Below, piece by piece: positions 24,328 through 33,880 of a DNA stretch of 64,000 bases (positions within the stretch are counted from its first letter, which is position 1; the number at the start of each line of letters is the position of its first letter). Location of the stretch: positions 124,001-188,000 of the forward strand of contig BMJD01000004.1 in NCBI GenBank assembly GCA_014642895.1. The letters run 5' to 3'. Source of the DNA: Lentibacillus populi (GTDB lineage: Bacteria > Bacillota > Bacilli > Bacillales > Amphibacillaceae). The notes beneath the pieces are model-generated. The model made no database searches and was not told the DNA's origin. It saw nothing but the letters and a program-made list of their open reading frames with translations. Position numbers and translations under genes: made by a program.

Positions 24328-25068
24328 TTGACTACAAACATTATCGCGCATCGTGGTGCATCACGACTTGCGCCGGAAAATACGATGCCCGCTTTTAAAC
24401 TAGCGTATAAGCTTGGTGCAGATGGAATTGAAACCGATGTCCAGCTAACAAAAGACAATATTCCTGTCCTAATTCATGATGAACATGTAAAGCGAACAGC
24501 CAACGGAAGAGGGTTTGTTAAAGATTTTACGTTTGCTGAGCTGAGAAAATTGGATGCTGGTTCCTGGTTTTCCAAAAAATATACTGGAACGAAGATCGTT
24601 TCTTTAGATGAATTCCTGCAATGGATCAAACCCAGGCCGTTATATTTAAATATTGAGTTAAAAAATACTAAAATAGATTATAAGAACTTGGAAACAATTG
24701 TATACGATATGCTAAAGTCTTATCAATTATTAGATCGTACAACGCTCTCAACATTTAACCCCGTCAGCGTACAACGAATGCAAGACCTATTCAGTGATGT
24801 CGAGATTGCCTTATTAACATCAAGGAGAAATCGAAATCTTGTTCATGATGCAAAAAGGATCGGAGCGAATGCGCTTCATATCAAATATCGGCTGCTTACC
24901 CCATCACTCGTTGATGCATGTCGGCGTAAAAAAATAAAGGTTCGTGTTTATACCGTTAACCGGCCAATTAAGATGGCAAAGTGCTTTGCTTTAAAAACTG
25001 ATGGTATTTTTACCGATGTACCTGATCTGGGGTTAGAACAACGAAAACAATTCCATCAAACAAATTAA
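24328..25068 (+). CDS. Glycerophosphodiester phosphodiesterase family protein
   Basis: 246 residues from a TTG at 24328 (GTGAGGTG six bases upstream; an in-frame GTG three codons earlier overlaps that site). GDPD fold signature IIAHRGASRLAPENT (catalytic His), DGIETDVQLTKDNIPVLIHD (metal acidic pair and second His), and LNIELK. No signal peptide, so it is cytosolic. It cleaves glycerophosphodiesters to glycerol-3-phosphate and an alcohol. It is divergent from yqjN and 17 bases before namA in the same direction. Confidence 0.88.
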   Translation: MTTNIIAHRGASRLAPENTMPAFKLAYKLGADGIETDVQLTKDNIPVLIHDEHVKRTANGRGFVKDFTFAELRKLDAGSWFSKKYTGTKIVSLDEFLQWIKPRPLYLNIELKNTKIDYKNLETIVYDMLKSYQLLDRTTLSTFNPVSVQRMQDLFSDVEIALLTSRRNRNLVHDAKRIGANALHIKYRLLTPSLVDACRRKKIKVRVYTVNRPIKMAKCFALKTDGIFTDVPDLGLEQRKQFHQTN

Positions 25069-25085
25069 ATTAGGAGGATGTATTA

Positions 25086-26102
25086 ATGGCAAAATTATTT
25101 TCACCAATAACCTTTCAAGATGTTGAACTAAAAAATCGGATTGTGATGTCGCCGATGTGTATGTATTCGGTCTTCAAACAAGACGGGATTATTACACCAT
25201 TTCATTTCACCCATTTGGTTAGCCGGGCAGTTGGTCAGGTAGGATTAGTAATTACTGAGGCGACTGCCGTTCAGCCTGAAGGACGAATTTCTGCAGAGGA
25301 TTTAGGAATTTGGGGAGATGAACATGTTGCCGGATTAACGGAATTAAACGAACATCTTCACGCCTATGGTGCAAAAACTGGCATTCAGCTTGCCCATGCT
25401 GGTCGGAAGGCAGAGCTGGAATCGGATATTTTTGCCCCATCTGCGATTAAGTTCAATGACGCTTATAAAGTACCAAAAGAGATGAGCCAGGAAGATATTA
25501 AGCAAACCATTGATGCGTTTAAACAAGCAGCAAGGCGCTCTAAATTGGCGGGATTTGATATTGTAGAAATTCATGGTGCCCATGGCTATTTAGTAAATCA
25601 GTTTCTATCTCCTTTAACGAATCAGCGGACAGATAACTATGGCGGTTCCCGGGAAAATCGTTACCGTTTTTTATCAGAAATAATTGAGGCGGTAAAAACA
25701 GAGTGGAACGGTCCTATTTTCGTCCGTATTTCAACAGATGAATACAATGAGGCTGGCAATACAATGGAGGATATACTTTATTTTTCAAGTGAAATGAAAA
25801 AGCAAGGAATCGATTTAATTGATTGCAGTTCCGGCGGTGTTGTTCCAGCTAAAATCAACTCCTACCCTGGTTATCAAGTACCACGCTGTGAAGCGATCAA
25901 AAAAGAAACAGCTATTGCGACCGGTGCAGTTGGCCTGATCACAAGCGGACTGCAAGCAGAAGAAATTGTGCAAAATGACCGGGCAGATCTTGTCATTATT
26001 GGACGTGCATTACTTAGAAATCCATATTGGGCAAAGGCAGCAGCCGATGAACTAGGCTATGCATTGGAAGCACCTACCCAGTACGAACGCGGTTGGCAAT
26101 AG
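25086..26102 (+). CDS. namA: NADPH dehydrogenase, Old Yellow Enzyme family (NamA/YqjM)
   Basis: 338 residues, same length as YqjM. FMN-dependent reduction of alpha,beta-unsaturated carbonyls and nitro-compounds. The YqjM-type redox cysteine and tyrosine are seen in MSPMCMYSV (Cys25, Tyr27); substrate/FMN contacts lie in [10 protein letters not shown] and [14 protein letters not shown], and FMN-phosphate binding in GAVGLITSG and [11 protein letters not shown] strong AGGAGG precedes the ATG. It is the first of a tight namA-rnz-aldehyde dehydrogenase series, 12 bases from rnz. Confidence 0.93.
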   Translation: MAKLFSPITFQDVELKNRIVMSPMCMYSVFKQDGIITPFHFTHLVSRAVGQVGLVITEATAVQPEGRISAEDLGIWGDEHVAGLTELNEHLHAYGAKTGIQLAHAGRKAELESDIFAPSAIKFNDAYKVPKEMSQEDIKQTIDAFKQAARRSKLAGFDIVEIHGAHGYLVNQFLSPLTNQRTDNYGGSRENRYRFLSEIIEAVKTEWNGPIFVRISTDEYNEAGNTMEDILYFSSEMKKQGIDLIDCSSGGVVPAKINSYPGYQVPRCEAIKKETAIATGAVGLITSGLQAEEIVQNDRADLVIIGRALLRNPYWAKAAADELGYALEAPTQYERGWQ

Positions 26103-26114
26103 GAGGAGGTCATC

Positions 26115-27053
26115 ATGGAATTAATTTTCCTTGGTACTGGTGCAGGAGTTCCTTCAAATGAACGTAATGTATCGGCGATTGCGCTAACAATGCTGCAGGA
26201 GGCGAACAGCATCTGGCTATTTGACTGTGGGGAAGCAACCCAGCACCAAATCATGAAGACATCGCTCAAGCCGCGGAAGATCAACAAAATTTTTATCACC
26301 CATATGCATGGTGATCATATCTTTGGCCTTCCTGGTTTCCTGAGCAGCCGCTCCTTCCAGGGTGGAGATGATTTATTGACTGTTTACGGTCCTAAAGGGA
26401 TCAAGGAGTTTATTGAAACAAGTCTCACAACAAGTGAGACCCATCTTAAATATCCGCTCGAAATTGTTGAGATATCGGAAGGTAAGGTGTTTGACGATGT
26501 TCAGTTTACCGTCTACTGTAAAAAATTACAGCATGGAATTCCCTGTTATGGGTATCGAATCGTGGAAAAGGATAAACCAGGTGTGCTATTAGCGGACAAT
26601 TTAAAGGAAGCTGGCATCCAGCCCGGACCAATTTATCAGCAAATTAAAGATAATGCGGTCGTCACAACTGCCGATGGAAAAACGATTCATCGGAAGGATT
26701 TTCTCGGACCCGACAAGCCCGGACGAATCATTTCGATTCTTGGGGATACAAGAAATACCGAACAAAACAAAACATTTGTGGAAAACGCTGATTGCTTAAT
26801 CCATGAAGCAACGTTTGATCAGGAAAAAGCAGATCTTGCCCATGAATATTTTCACTCAACGACAGCCCAGGCAGCAATGCTCGCCCGTGATGCTGGCGTC
26901 AAACGACTCATATTAACACATATCTCGTCACGCTACCAAAAAGCGGACAACGTATTGTTACGAAAAGAAGCTTGCAGCATTTTTCCAAACACAGAAATTG
27001 CCAATGATTTTTTCCGTACGACTATTAAGACGAAAAATTCAAGGAGTGATTAA
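26115..27053 (+). CDS. rnz: Ribonuclease Z
   Basis: 312 residues. A tRNA 3'-processing endonuclease that removes trailers after the discriminator base. Metal-binding motif THMHGDH (His63, His65, Asp67, His68), a flexible-arm region ([18 protein letters not shown]), and late histidines in HEYFHSTT and LTHISSRY. The length fits the short bacterial RNase Z. GGAGGAGG lies eight bases upstream. The stop codon abuts the next ATG. Confidence 0.94.
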   Translation: MELIFLGTGAGVPSNERNVSAIALTMLQEANSIWLFDCGEATQHQIMKTSLKPRKINKIFITHMHGDHIFGLPGFLSSRSFQGGDDLLTVYGPKGIKEFIETSLTTSETHLKYPLEIVEISEGKVFDDVQFTVYCKKLQHGIPCYGYRIVEKDKPGVLLADNLKEAGIQPGPIYQQIKDNAVVTTADGKTIHRKDFLGPDKPGRIISILGDTRNTEQNKTFVENADCLIHEATFDQEKADLAHEYFHSTTAQAAMLARDAGVKRLILTHISSRYQKADNVLLRKEACSIFPNTEIANDFFRTTIKTKNSRSD

Positions 27054-28424
27054 ATGGAACGAGTGCAAGGATTGATTAAAGAGCAACGGGATTTCTTTTT
27101 GAGCGGGGAAACATTAACGTACGCTTTTCGCAAGCAGCAGTTGAAAAAGCTGAAGGCCATGTTGAAAAACTATGAATCACAAATTTATCAAGCATTGAAA
27201 ACGGATCTAAACAAATCTAAACATGAAACACTTACGACAGAACTCGGCTTTTTATATACCGAGATTGACTTCGCACTTAAAAATTTAAAAAGCTGGATGG
27301 AAGATGAAAAAGTGGATGCTCCCCTGACGCATAAGGGGACAAAAAACTACATCATGTCGGAGCCATACGGTGTTACGTTAATTATTTCGCCATGGAACTA
27401 TCCGCTTCAGCTAGCGCTTGCACCAGCAATTGGGGCAATCGCCGCCGGAAACACCGTAATTCTGAAGCCTTCTGAATTTACCGAAACAATGTCCGGGTTG
27501 TTTACGGAAATGATCATTGCAACATTTGACCATCGTTATTTTGCTGTGGTCGAGGGTGACAAAGCGATAAGTGAACAATTAGTTAAACAGCCTGTTGATT
27601 ATATCTTTTTCACTGGAAGTTCGAACGTTGGAAAAATAATCATGCGTCAGGCAAGTGAGCACCTAACTCCTGTCACACTGGAATTGGGCGGCAAAAGCCC
27701 GGCAATTATTAACCAGGATGCCGAAATTGATCTGGCAGCAAAACGAATTGTCTGGGGTAAATTCACCAATGCCGGACAAACCTGTGTTGCGCCGGATTAC
27801 TTGTATGTTCATGAAAAGGCGAAGCCAAAATTATTCAAAGCCATGAAAAAATACATTAAATCGCTTTACGGCAAGAAACCGTTAAAAAATGAAGACTATG
27901 TTCATATTGTCAATGAAAACCATTTTAACAGATTACAAGCTTTTCTAACCAATGGAATAATCGTTCATGGCGGAAGTGTTAACACAGATAAAAACAGCAT
28001 AGAGCCAACGATTTTGGATAAGGTGACGTGGGAAGATCCCATTATGCAGGAGGAAATCTTCGGTCCGCTATTACCGGTACTGACATTTTCTAAGCTTGAT
28101 GATGTCATATCCACTTTAAAACAAATGGATAAACCACTCGCACTCTATTATTTTGGCGAGAATGAGCGTGATCAGGAAACGGTTCTGCAGCAGCTGTCAT
28201 TCGGTGGCGGATGCATCAATGATACACTCTATCATCTGGCAAATCCAAATTTACCTTTTGGTGGTGTTGGCAATAGCGGAATGGGCGGATATCACGGCAA
28301 ATACGGTTTTGATACATTTTCACATAAGAAGAGTATCATGAAGCAAACGACTAAATTCGATATCCCACTACGCTACCCGAGAAGTAAAATAGCTCATTCA
28401 CTGGTAAAGCGGATAATGAAATAA
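27054..28424 (+). CDS. Aldehyde dehydrogenase (class 3-like)
   Basis: 456 residues, the short class 3/YwdH type. NAD(P)+-dependent oxidation of aldehydes to acids. Visible: ISPWNYPLQLALAP (cofactor entrance), FTGSSNVGK, catalytic base Glu in LELGGKSP, nucleophile Cys in NAGQTCVAPDY (about residue 240), EEIFGPLLP, and the C-terminal PFGGVGNSGMG. A basic tail with a hydrophobic patch (IAHSLVKRIMK) could sit at the membrane, as in fatty-aldehyde enzymes. Ribosome site AAGGAGTG; last gene before a strong terminator. Confidence 0.92.
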   Translation: MERVQGLIKEQRDFFLSGETLTYAFRKQQLKKLKAMLKNYESQIYQALKTDLNKSKHETLTTELGFLYTEIDFALKNLKSWMEDEKVDAPLTHKGTKNYIMSEPYGVTLIISPWNYPLQLALAPAIGAIAAGNTVILKPSEFTETMSGLFTEMIIATFDHRYFAVVEGDKAISEQLVKQPVDYIFFTGSSNVGKIIMRQASEHLTPVTLELGGKSPAIINQDAEIDLAAKRIVWGKFTNAGQTCVAPDYLYVHEKAKPKLFKAMKKYIKSLYGKKPLKNEDYVHIVNENHFNRLQAFLTNGIIVHGGSVNTDKNSIEPTILDKVTWEDPIMQEEIFGPLLPVLTFSKLDDVISTLKQMDKPLALYYFGENERDQETVLQQLSFGGGCINDTLYHLANPNLPFGGVGNSGMGGYHGKYGFDTFSHKKSIMKQTTKFDIPLRYPRSKIAHSLVKRIMK

Positions 28425-28428
28425 CGGT

Positions 28429-28465
28429 AAAACGCTTGGAAATGAAGTTTTTCCAAGCGTTTTTG
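28429..28465 (+). terminator. Terminator of namA-rnz-aldehyde dehydrogenase
   Basis: Twelve-pair stem AAAACGCTTGGA/TCCAAGCGTTTT followed by TTGTATAA. Confidence 0.88.
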
Positions 28466-28509
28466 TATAATACACCTATATATACCGTTAGCATCATTTT
28501 TATACCCTT

Positions 28510-29358
28510 TTACCCTTTATTCAAAAGTTGAGCTTTAAACCAATTGTCGACAGAGTTTGTGATGTCCCCATTGGCTAATAGTGTTAATGCTTCGCTCGCA
28601 GTTAACCTTTTGCATAGATCCCGAACAAATGAAGTTCCTAAATAATAACCAAGTCGGCTATATCCGAATTGCTTCCCGCCTGACAACCTAAACCATTCTT
28701 GTTCCATGTTTACTGATCCATTTTCAAGTTCATCCTTAAAAGCTTCCACCAGCTTCATATAATTTTCCTGACAAAACGAAAACCAATCCTCTCCCTTTTC
28801 ATCATAAGAAAAATAAACGCTTTTAGGATTACCTGGTACCAGTTTTTCAGAGAAATACGTAGCTATCCCTTCTAAATACATAGAGATACGGACGTCCAGC
28901 CAATTAATAGCATTCCAGTCAATACCCGCACGCCCTAATATATGATAATGATAACTATGGACAAATTCATGAGCCACGATTACTTCTAATAACTTTGGAT
29001 CCTGATGCAGCTTTTCAACAGCGAAATAGATTTCAGTTTTATGATCGACAAACGCATTCGAGGCATATAACCCAACAAAGATATGTACTGGAACGTCAAG
29101 TGAAAAACCGAAGTAATCCTTTCCTTTACCTGCCACATTTTTTATAACGCCGGGTAGTAACTTGGCAATTTCCTGTAGTCTGGAATAATCCTCAGAATAG
29201 CGATATATTGCAGCTTTCATTTTTTCAGTTGTTTTTTTGCAATAACCATTGAAGTATGTGTTAAAAATTTTTGGATGTGCTAGATGATATTTCCTAATAG
29301 AAGAAAGATCGGGTTTATTTGAACTTAAGAATTTTTCCACGGTATTCTCAATTTCCAA
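28510..29358 (-). CDS. Zinc metallopeptidase-like protein (HExxH)
   Basis: 282 residues. Zinc motif HEFVH in EVIVAHEFVHSYHYH (about residues 130-134) and a downstream glutamate in MYLEGIATYFSE (about 162-173), the gluzincin layout seen in DUF2268/YjaZ-like proteins. No signal peptide. The C-terminal helical part (FGYSRLGYYLGTSFVRDLC) is also typical of this group. Substrate unknown. It is a single gene, converging on the aldehyde dehydrogenase operon. Confidence 0.72.
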   Translation of the reverse strand: MEIENTVEKFLSSNKPDLSSIRKYHLAHPKIFNTYFNGYCKKTTEKMKAAIYRYSEDYSRLQEIAKLLPGVIKNVAGKGKDYFGFSLDVPVHIFVGLYASNAFVDHKTEIYFAVEKLHQDPKLLEVIVAHEFVHSYHYHILGRAGIDWNAINWLDVRISMYLEGIATYFSEKLVPGNPKSVYFSYDEKGEDWFSFCQENYMKLVEAFKDELENGSVNMEQEWFRLSGGKQFGYSRLGYYLGTSFVRDLCKRLTASEALTLLANGDITNSVDNWFKAQLLNKG

Positions 29359-29472
29359 CTATGACATCTCCGTATAAAAATTATTCTAGATCAAGTACTA
29401 CTGCTTATAAAAAATTTGTTTTATCACGAAGGAACGATAATTCAGATTATGGATTATGATAATTTGTCTTCA

Positions 29473-29940
29473 TTACTCTTTCTCATACCAAGCTTTTTGA
29501 GGTCTGTCTTTTGGATACCCAAACAGTTCACGATACCTTTTTCTTTCATTTGTGAAATCAAACCATTGTTTACCGCTACTTGGTTCGTTAGCAAAGTTAA
29601 TGACACAGCGAATTTGGTCTTCTACACAACTATCCGTCCATACACCTAATTTCTTTTTTTATGAATCAAAAAGAATAGCACCATTCTTATCTTTAATTTC
29701 TTGTAATGAATAAATCTTTAAAACGTTTACCAATTTTTCAGCTAATTTATGGCCAATTGATGGAACGGTTTGAAATTCTGCTAATGCTTTAACTACTAGA
29801 GATCTGTCTTCGGAGATATTCAGTATTTGTGCTAATTGATTCGTGCTAAGCGAGTGTATTTCGCTTATTTTTATTTTAGCTTTTTGAAGTCTTGCTTTTT
29901 CATCACGTGTTAGTGGTAATTTTGGATTTGTACTCAACAT
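29473..29940 (-). pseudogene. Cdd1-type helix-hairpin-helix protein interrupted by one in-frame stop
   Basis: The 5' part (29659-29940, 93 codons) encodes LTRDEKARLQKAKIKISEIH and FQTVPSIGHKLAEKLV, the DNA-binding helix-hairpin-helix of the Cdd1 ('pathogenicity locus') family. After a single TAA at 29659-29661 the same frame stays open for 61 codons to the stop at 29473, reading LGVWTDSCVEDQIRCVINFA, then KQWFDFTNERKRYRELFGYP and KAWYEKE, the normal C-terminal half of that family. A one-base change (TTA to TAA) would explain it. Without readthrough only the truncated N-terminal half is made. Confidence 0.78.
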
Positions 29941-30043
29941 TCAATCTCCTTTTAACGATTATCAAAAAACCCAGTTTTATTTCACAAAAGTTGCAGCATA
30001 ATTATAGTTTCAACCTCCACTTCACAATTTCCTGCTTATCCAC

Positions 30044-30074
30044 AAAAATAACCCAGTTTGACTGAGTTATTTTT
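30044..30074 (-). terminator. Terminator of the arginine operon
   Basis: AAAAATAAC(C)CAGT/ACTGAGTTATTTTT hairpin with a U-tract on the minus strand, 10 bases after the argH stop. Confidence 0.85.
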
Positions 30075-30083
30075 AAATTGATT

Positions 30084-31457
30084 CTATTCCACTAAAGCCT
30101 TTGCTTGCTCCAACTGTTCACGTACTTGCTTTTCTGCAGTGCCGCCAGTACTATTGCGCGCCTCCACCACATGTTTTGGCTGAAGCACTTCAAAAATATC
30201 TTCCGCAAACAGTTCACTAAATGATCGATATTCGTCAAGTGATAGTCCCAACAAATACTTTTTCTGCTGGATCGCATACAAAACAATCTTACCAATGATT
30301 TCATGTGCCAGACGAAATGGAAGACCTTTTGTAACAAGGTAGTCGGCAATATCGGTTGCATTGGAGTAATCCTGGTCAACAGCCTTGTACATTTTTTCTT
30401 TCTTTACTTTCATCGTTTCGATCATTGGTGCAAGCAACCGTAATGAACCATCCAGTGTTTTTACAGTATCAAGCAGTCCTTCTTTGTCCTCCTGCATGTC
30501 TTTGTTATAGGCTAGCGGGAGTCCCTTTAAAACCGTAAGCAATCCGAATAAATTTCCATGAACGCGTCCTGTTTTCCCACGCAAAAGCTCGGGCACATCT
30601 GGATTCTTTTTTTGAGGCATGATACTTGAACCAGTGCAGAAAGAGTCGTCCAGTTCGATAAAATCAAATTCCTGACTTGACCACGTGACAAGCTCCTCTG
30701 AAAGTCGTGATATATGTGTCATTATGATTGAGGCAATCGCTAAGAATTCCAGAATAAAATCACGGTCACTAACCGCATCCAAACTGTTCGGATAGACGTT
30801 TTCAAATCCGAGCAACGCTGCAGTACGCTCACGATTGATTGGAAAAGTCGTCCCGGCAAGGGCACCGGTACCAAGCGGAGACCAGTTTACCCGCTTCAAA
30901 CTATCAACCAGACGCTGTTTATCCCGCTCAAGCATCCAGAAATAGGCAAGCATATGGTGGGAAAATAACACTGGTTGTGCCCGTTGAAGATGTGTATACC
31001 CTGGCATAATGACATCGATATTTGCTTCCGCTTGTTTCACAAATGCCGTTTGCACAGTTGTCACCAGTTTGATGATTTCTTTTGTTTTTTTATTTACATA
31101 TAAATGGATATCAGTTGCGACTTGGTCATTTCGGCTTCGTCCGGTATGGAGTTTCCCACCGACAGGCCCGATTTCGTCAATGAGCATTTTTTCGATGTTC
31201 ATATGAATGTCCTCATGTTCCACCGAATATTCAATCAATCCAGCATTGATTTTTTCTTCAATAGTTCTGAGGCCATTGATAATCTTTGATGCTTCATCAT
31301 TGGTAATGATCTCACACTCAGCGAGCATCGTAACGTGGGCGATACTTCCCTCAATATCTTCCATTGCAAATTGTTGATCAAAATCAATGGAAGCGGTAAA
31401 TGATTCAACAAGCTCATTCGTTGATTTTGTAAACCGTCCACCCCAAAGCTTAGACAT
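30084..31457 (-). CDS. argH: Argininosuccinate lyase
   Basis: 457 residues. Last step of arginine synthesis: argininosuccinate to arginine plus fumarate; a cytosolic homotetramer. N-terminus [32 protein letters not shown], the substrate His region [10 protein letters not shown], and the superfamily signature [12 protein letters not shown] with the catalytic Ser in the flexible loop. Full length. It is the last gene of the operon, 65 bases after argG, and is followed by a terminator. Confidence 0.96.
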   Translation of the reverse strand: MSKLWGGRFTKSTNELVESFTASIDFDQQFAMEDIEGSIAHVTMLAECEIITNDEASKIINGLRTIEEKINAGLIEYSVEHEDIHMNIEKMLIDEIGPVGGKLHTGRSRNDQVATDIHLYVNKKTKEIIKLVTTVQTAFVKQAEANIDVIMPGYTHLQRAQPVLFSHHMLAYFWMLERDKQRLVDSLKRVNWSPLGTGALAGTTFPINRERTAALLGFENVYPNSLDAVSDRDFILEFLAIASIIMTHISRLSEELVTWSSQEFDFIELDDSFCTGSSIMPQKKNPDVPELLRGKTGRVHGNLFGLLTVLKGLPLAYNKDMQEDKEGLLDTVKTLDGSLRLLAPMIETMKVKKEKMYKAVDQDYSNATDIADYLVTKGLPFRLAHEIIGKIVLYAIQQKKYLLGLSLDEYRSFSELFAEDIFEVLQPKHVVEARNSTGGTAEKQVREQLEQAKALVE

Positions 31458-31522
31458 GAATTATTCGCTCCTTTATGTAACGAATTTACGGAAGCCCAGA
31501 TGATGAACCTCCGCAAATCACT

Positions 31523-32734
31523 TTATTTATATACCTTTTCTTTCTGATGAATTTCCGCATGAACTTTCGTTGGCAGTCCCCACAGCTTGATAAAGCCGAC
31601 CGCAGCATCATGATCAAACATGTCACCTTTTTCATAAGTCGCTAATTTTTCATTATACAAGCTAAAATCAGACTTCCGAGCGATAACGGTATGATTACCT
31701 TTAAATAACTTCACGCGCACTTTTCCGGAAACCGTTTTTTGGGTTTCGGCAACAAACGCGTCAACAGCATTACGCAATGGAGAATACCACAGCCCATCAT
31801 AGATCATTTTGGCGAATTGCTGATCAATCGTTTTCTTGAATTGACTGACCTCCCGCGTATGAGTTAAAAATTCCATCTCCTGATGGGCATTGATTAAGAT
31901 TAATGCGGCGGGATTTTCATAGACTTCCCGGGATTTAATGCCGACTAAACGATTTTCAATATGATCAATCCGCCCGATTCCATGCTCACCGCCTGTAGCA
32001 TTTAATGTCTCAATGATCGAAACCAGCCCCATCGGCTCGTCATTCAATGCTACTGGAACGCCATTTTCAAAGGAAATATCGACTAATTCAGGCTTGTGAG
32101 GTGTTGTTTCAATCGGATTCGTCCAGGCAAAAGCTGCTTCTGGTGCCTCATTCCACGGATTTTCGAGGACCCCTGCTTCACAGGCACGTCCCCAAATATT
32201 CGCATCAATCGAAAATGGATTATCCAGATCAACGGGGATCGGGATTCCTTTGTCTTTTGCATAAGCGATTTCCTCATCACGTGTCATCCCCCATTCTCTG
32301 ACAGGGGCAACTACTTGTAAATCAGGGTTCAGGGCCTGTATGGAAACCTCAAAACGCACCTGATCGTTCCCCTTTCCGGTACAGCCGTGGGCCACTGCAA
32401 TCGCACCTTCCTGCTCAGCTACATCAACGAGCAGTTTAGCGATTAAAGGACGACTCAATGCGGAAGATAGCGGGTATTTCCCTTCATATAATGCATTTGC
32501 TTGCAATGCCGGCATGAGATAATCGTTCGCCAGCATTTCTTTTGCATCAATAACAATTGCTTTAATAGCTCCGACGTTTAATGCTTTTTGCCGGACAGCC
32601 TCCAAATCCTTTTCTTCCCCAAGATCAATCGCCAATGCAATCACATCATAATTATATTTCTCCTGCAGCCATTTAATTGAAACAGATGTATCCAATCCAC
32701 CTGAATAAGCTAGCACAATTTTCCCTTCACTCAT
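31523..32734 (-). CDS. argG: Argininosuccinate synthase
   Basis: 403 residues. Joins citrulline and aspartate with ATP. The ATP pyrophosphatase P-loop is [14 protein letters not shown] (residues 7-20); [13 protein letters not shown] and SIDANIWGR are further substrate-binding segments. Full length. It is separated from argF by 158 bases that hold a repeat element, so argGH may be partly transcribed on its own. Confidence 0.97.
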   Translation of the reverse strand: MSEGKIVLAYSGGLDTSVSIKWLQEKYNYDVIALAIDLGEEKDLEAVRQKALNVGAIKAIVIDAKEMLANDYLMPALQANALYEGKYPLSSALSRPLIAKLLVDVAEQEGAIAVAHGCTGKGNDQVRFEVSIQALNPDLQVVAPVREWGMTRDEEIAYAKDKGIPIPVDLDNPFSIDANIWGRACEAGVLENPWNEAPEAAFAWTNPIETTPHKPELVDISFENGVPVALNDEPMGLVSIIETLNATGGEHGIGRIDHIENRLVGIKSREVYENPAALILINAHQEMEFLTHTREVSQFKKTIDQQFAKMIYDGLWYSPLRNAVDAFVAETQKTVSGKVRVKLFKGNHTVIARKSDFSLYNEKLATYEKGDMFDHDAAVGFIKLWGLPTKVHAEIHQKEKVYK

Positions 32735-32771
32735 ATCTCCATACCCCCAATTTATTTATTTATTCGTTCGT

Positions 32772-32884
32772 GTTCAAAAGCCGCCAAATTGGATCTTGAA
32801 GGTCGAGGCGTCATGGGTCCCGAGCATCGGCTGTTCCTCTACAACTCTTAAAGGTCGTTGCTTAGCTTTGCTGACTTTTTGAAC
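32772..32884. repeat. Intergenic repeat element with inverted ends
   Basis: 113 bases bounded by GTTCAAAA and TTTTTGAAC in inverted orientation, between argF and argG. The left part (AAAGCCGCCAAATTGG...GAAGGTCG) closely matches 54147-54175 (AAGGCAGCCAAATTGG..AAGGTCG), so it is a fragment of the same repeat family. Confidence 0.5.
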
Positions 32885-32892
32885 AACCTCTA

Positions 32893-33861
32893 TTACCCCA
32901 GCAACAGTTTCAACAATGCTTTTTGCGCATGCAGCCGATTTTCCGCTTCGTCAAACACAACCGAATGAGAACCATCCATAATTGCAGCGGAAACTTCCTC
33001 TCCTCGATGTGCAGGCAAACAATGTAAAAATGTAAAATCTGCTTTGGCATGCTTGCACAAGTTCTCATTGACCTGATACGGCGCGAAAATATTCTTCCGC
33101 TCTTCATTTTCCTGTTCTTTTCCCATACTTGCCCATACGTCTGTCACCACAATATCCGCGTCCACCATCGCCTCTGCTGGGCTTTCGCTGACACTTAGCT
33201 TCGTTCCATTTGCTGTTGCCTCTTGTTTGAGTTCTCCGAGAATTTCCGGATTCGGCCGATAATTCGTCGGGCAGGCAATTGCCACATCCATTCCAACCTT
33301 CACTGCTCCCTCCATTAAAGAGTGGCACATGTTGTTATTTCCATCACCAAAATAGGCGAGTTTTAGGCCAGCCAGTTTTCCTTTATGCTCGTAAATGGTT
33401 AATAAATCTGCAAGTACTTGTGTCGGATGATGCAGATCCGTCAACCCATTGATAACTGGAACGGTAGCATATTGTGCATAGGTTTCGATAATCTTATGAC
33501 TGAATGTTCGGATCATTAAGCCGTCCACATAACGTGACAGTACTTTTGCCGTATCTGCGTTTGATTCTCCCCGGCCAAGCTGGATATCACCCGCGCTAAG
33601 AAAAATTGCCTCGCCGCCAAGCTGCAACATTCCGACTTCAAATGACACCCTTGTTCTGGTAGATGCTTTTTCAAAAATCATTCCGAGAACTTTTCCCCGT
33701 AAGCAGGGGTTAAAAATCCCCGCTTTCGTTTGCTTTTTAAGCTTGACCGCTTCAGCTAACAGCATGGTTATTTCAGTTTTGTTAAAATGACCGAGGGTTA
33801 AAAAATCCTTATGCTGCAAAATGGGTCGAGCCTTATCCTCTGTTGAAAGTACATTCGTCAT
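32893..33861 (-). CDS. argF: Ornithine carbamoyltransferase
   Basis: 322 residues from the ATG at 33861; a TTG three codons upstream is too close to the GGGG ribosome site. Makes citrulline from ornithine and carbamoyl phosphate. The carbamoyl-phosphate motif STRTRVSFE, HPTQ in DLHHPTQVLADL, the ornithine-binding region DVWASMG, and catalytic HCLPAHRGEEV are all present. It starts 19 bases after the carB stop. Full length. Confidence 0.96.
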   Translation of the reverse strand: MTNVLSTEDKARPILQHKDFLTLGHFNKTEITMLLAEAVKLKKQTKAGIFNPCLRGKVLGMIFEKASTRTRVSFEVGMLQLGGEAIFLSAGDIQLGRGESNADTAKVLSRYVDGLMIRTFSHKIIETYAQYATVPVINGLTDLHHPTQVLADLLTIYEHKGKLAGLKLAYFGDGNNNMCHSLMEGAVKVGMDVAIACPTNYRPNPEILGELKQEATANGTKLSVSESPAEAMVDADIVVTDVWASMGKEQENEERKNIFAPYQVNENLCKHAKADFTFLHCLPAHRGEEVSAAIMDGSHSVVFDEAENRLHAQKALLKLLLG

Positions 33862-33880
33862 AAAAATCAATCCCCTTCCA

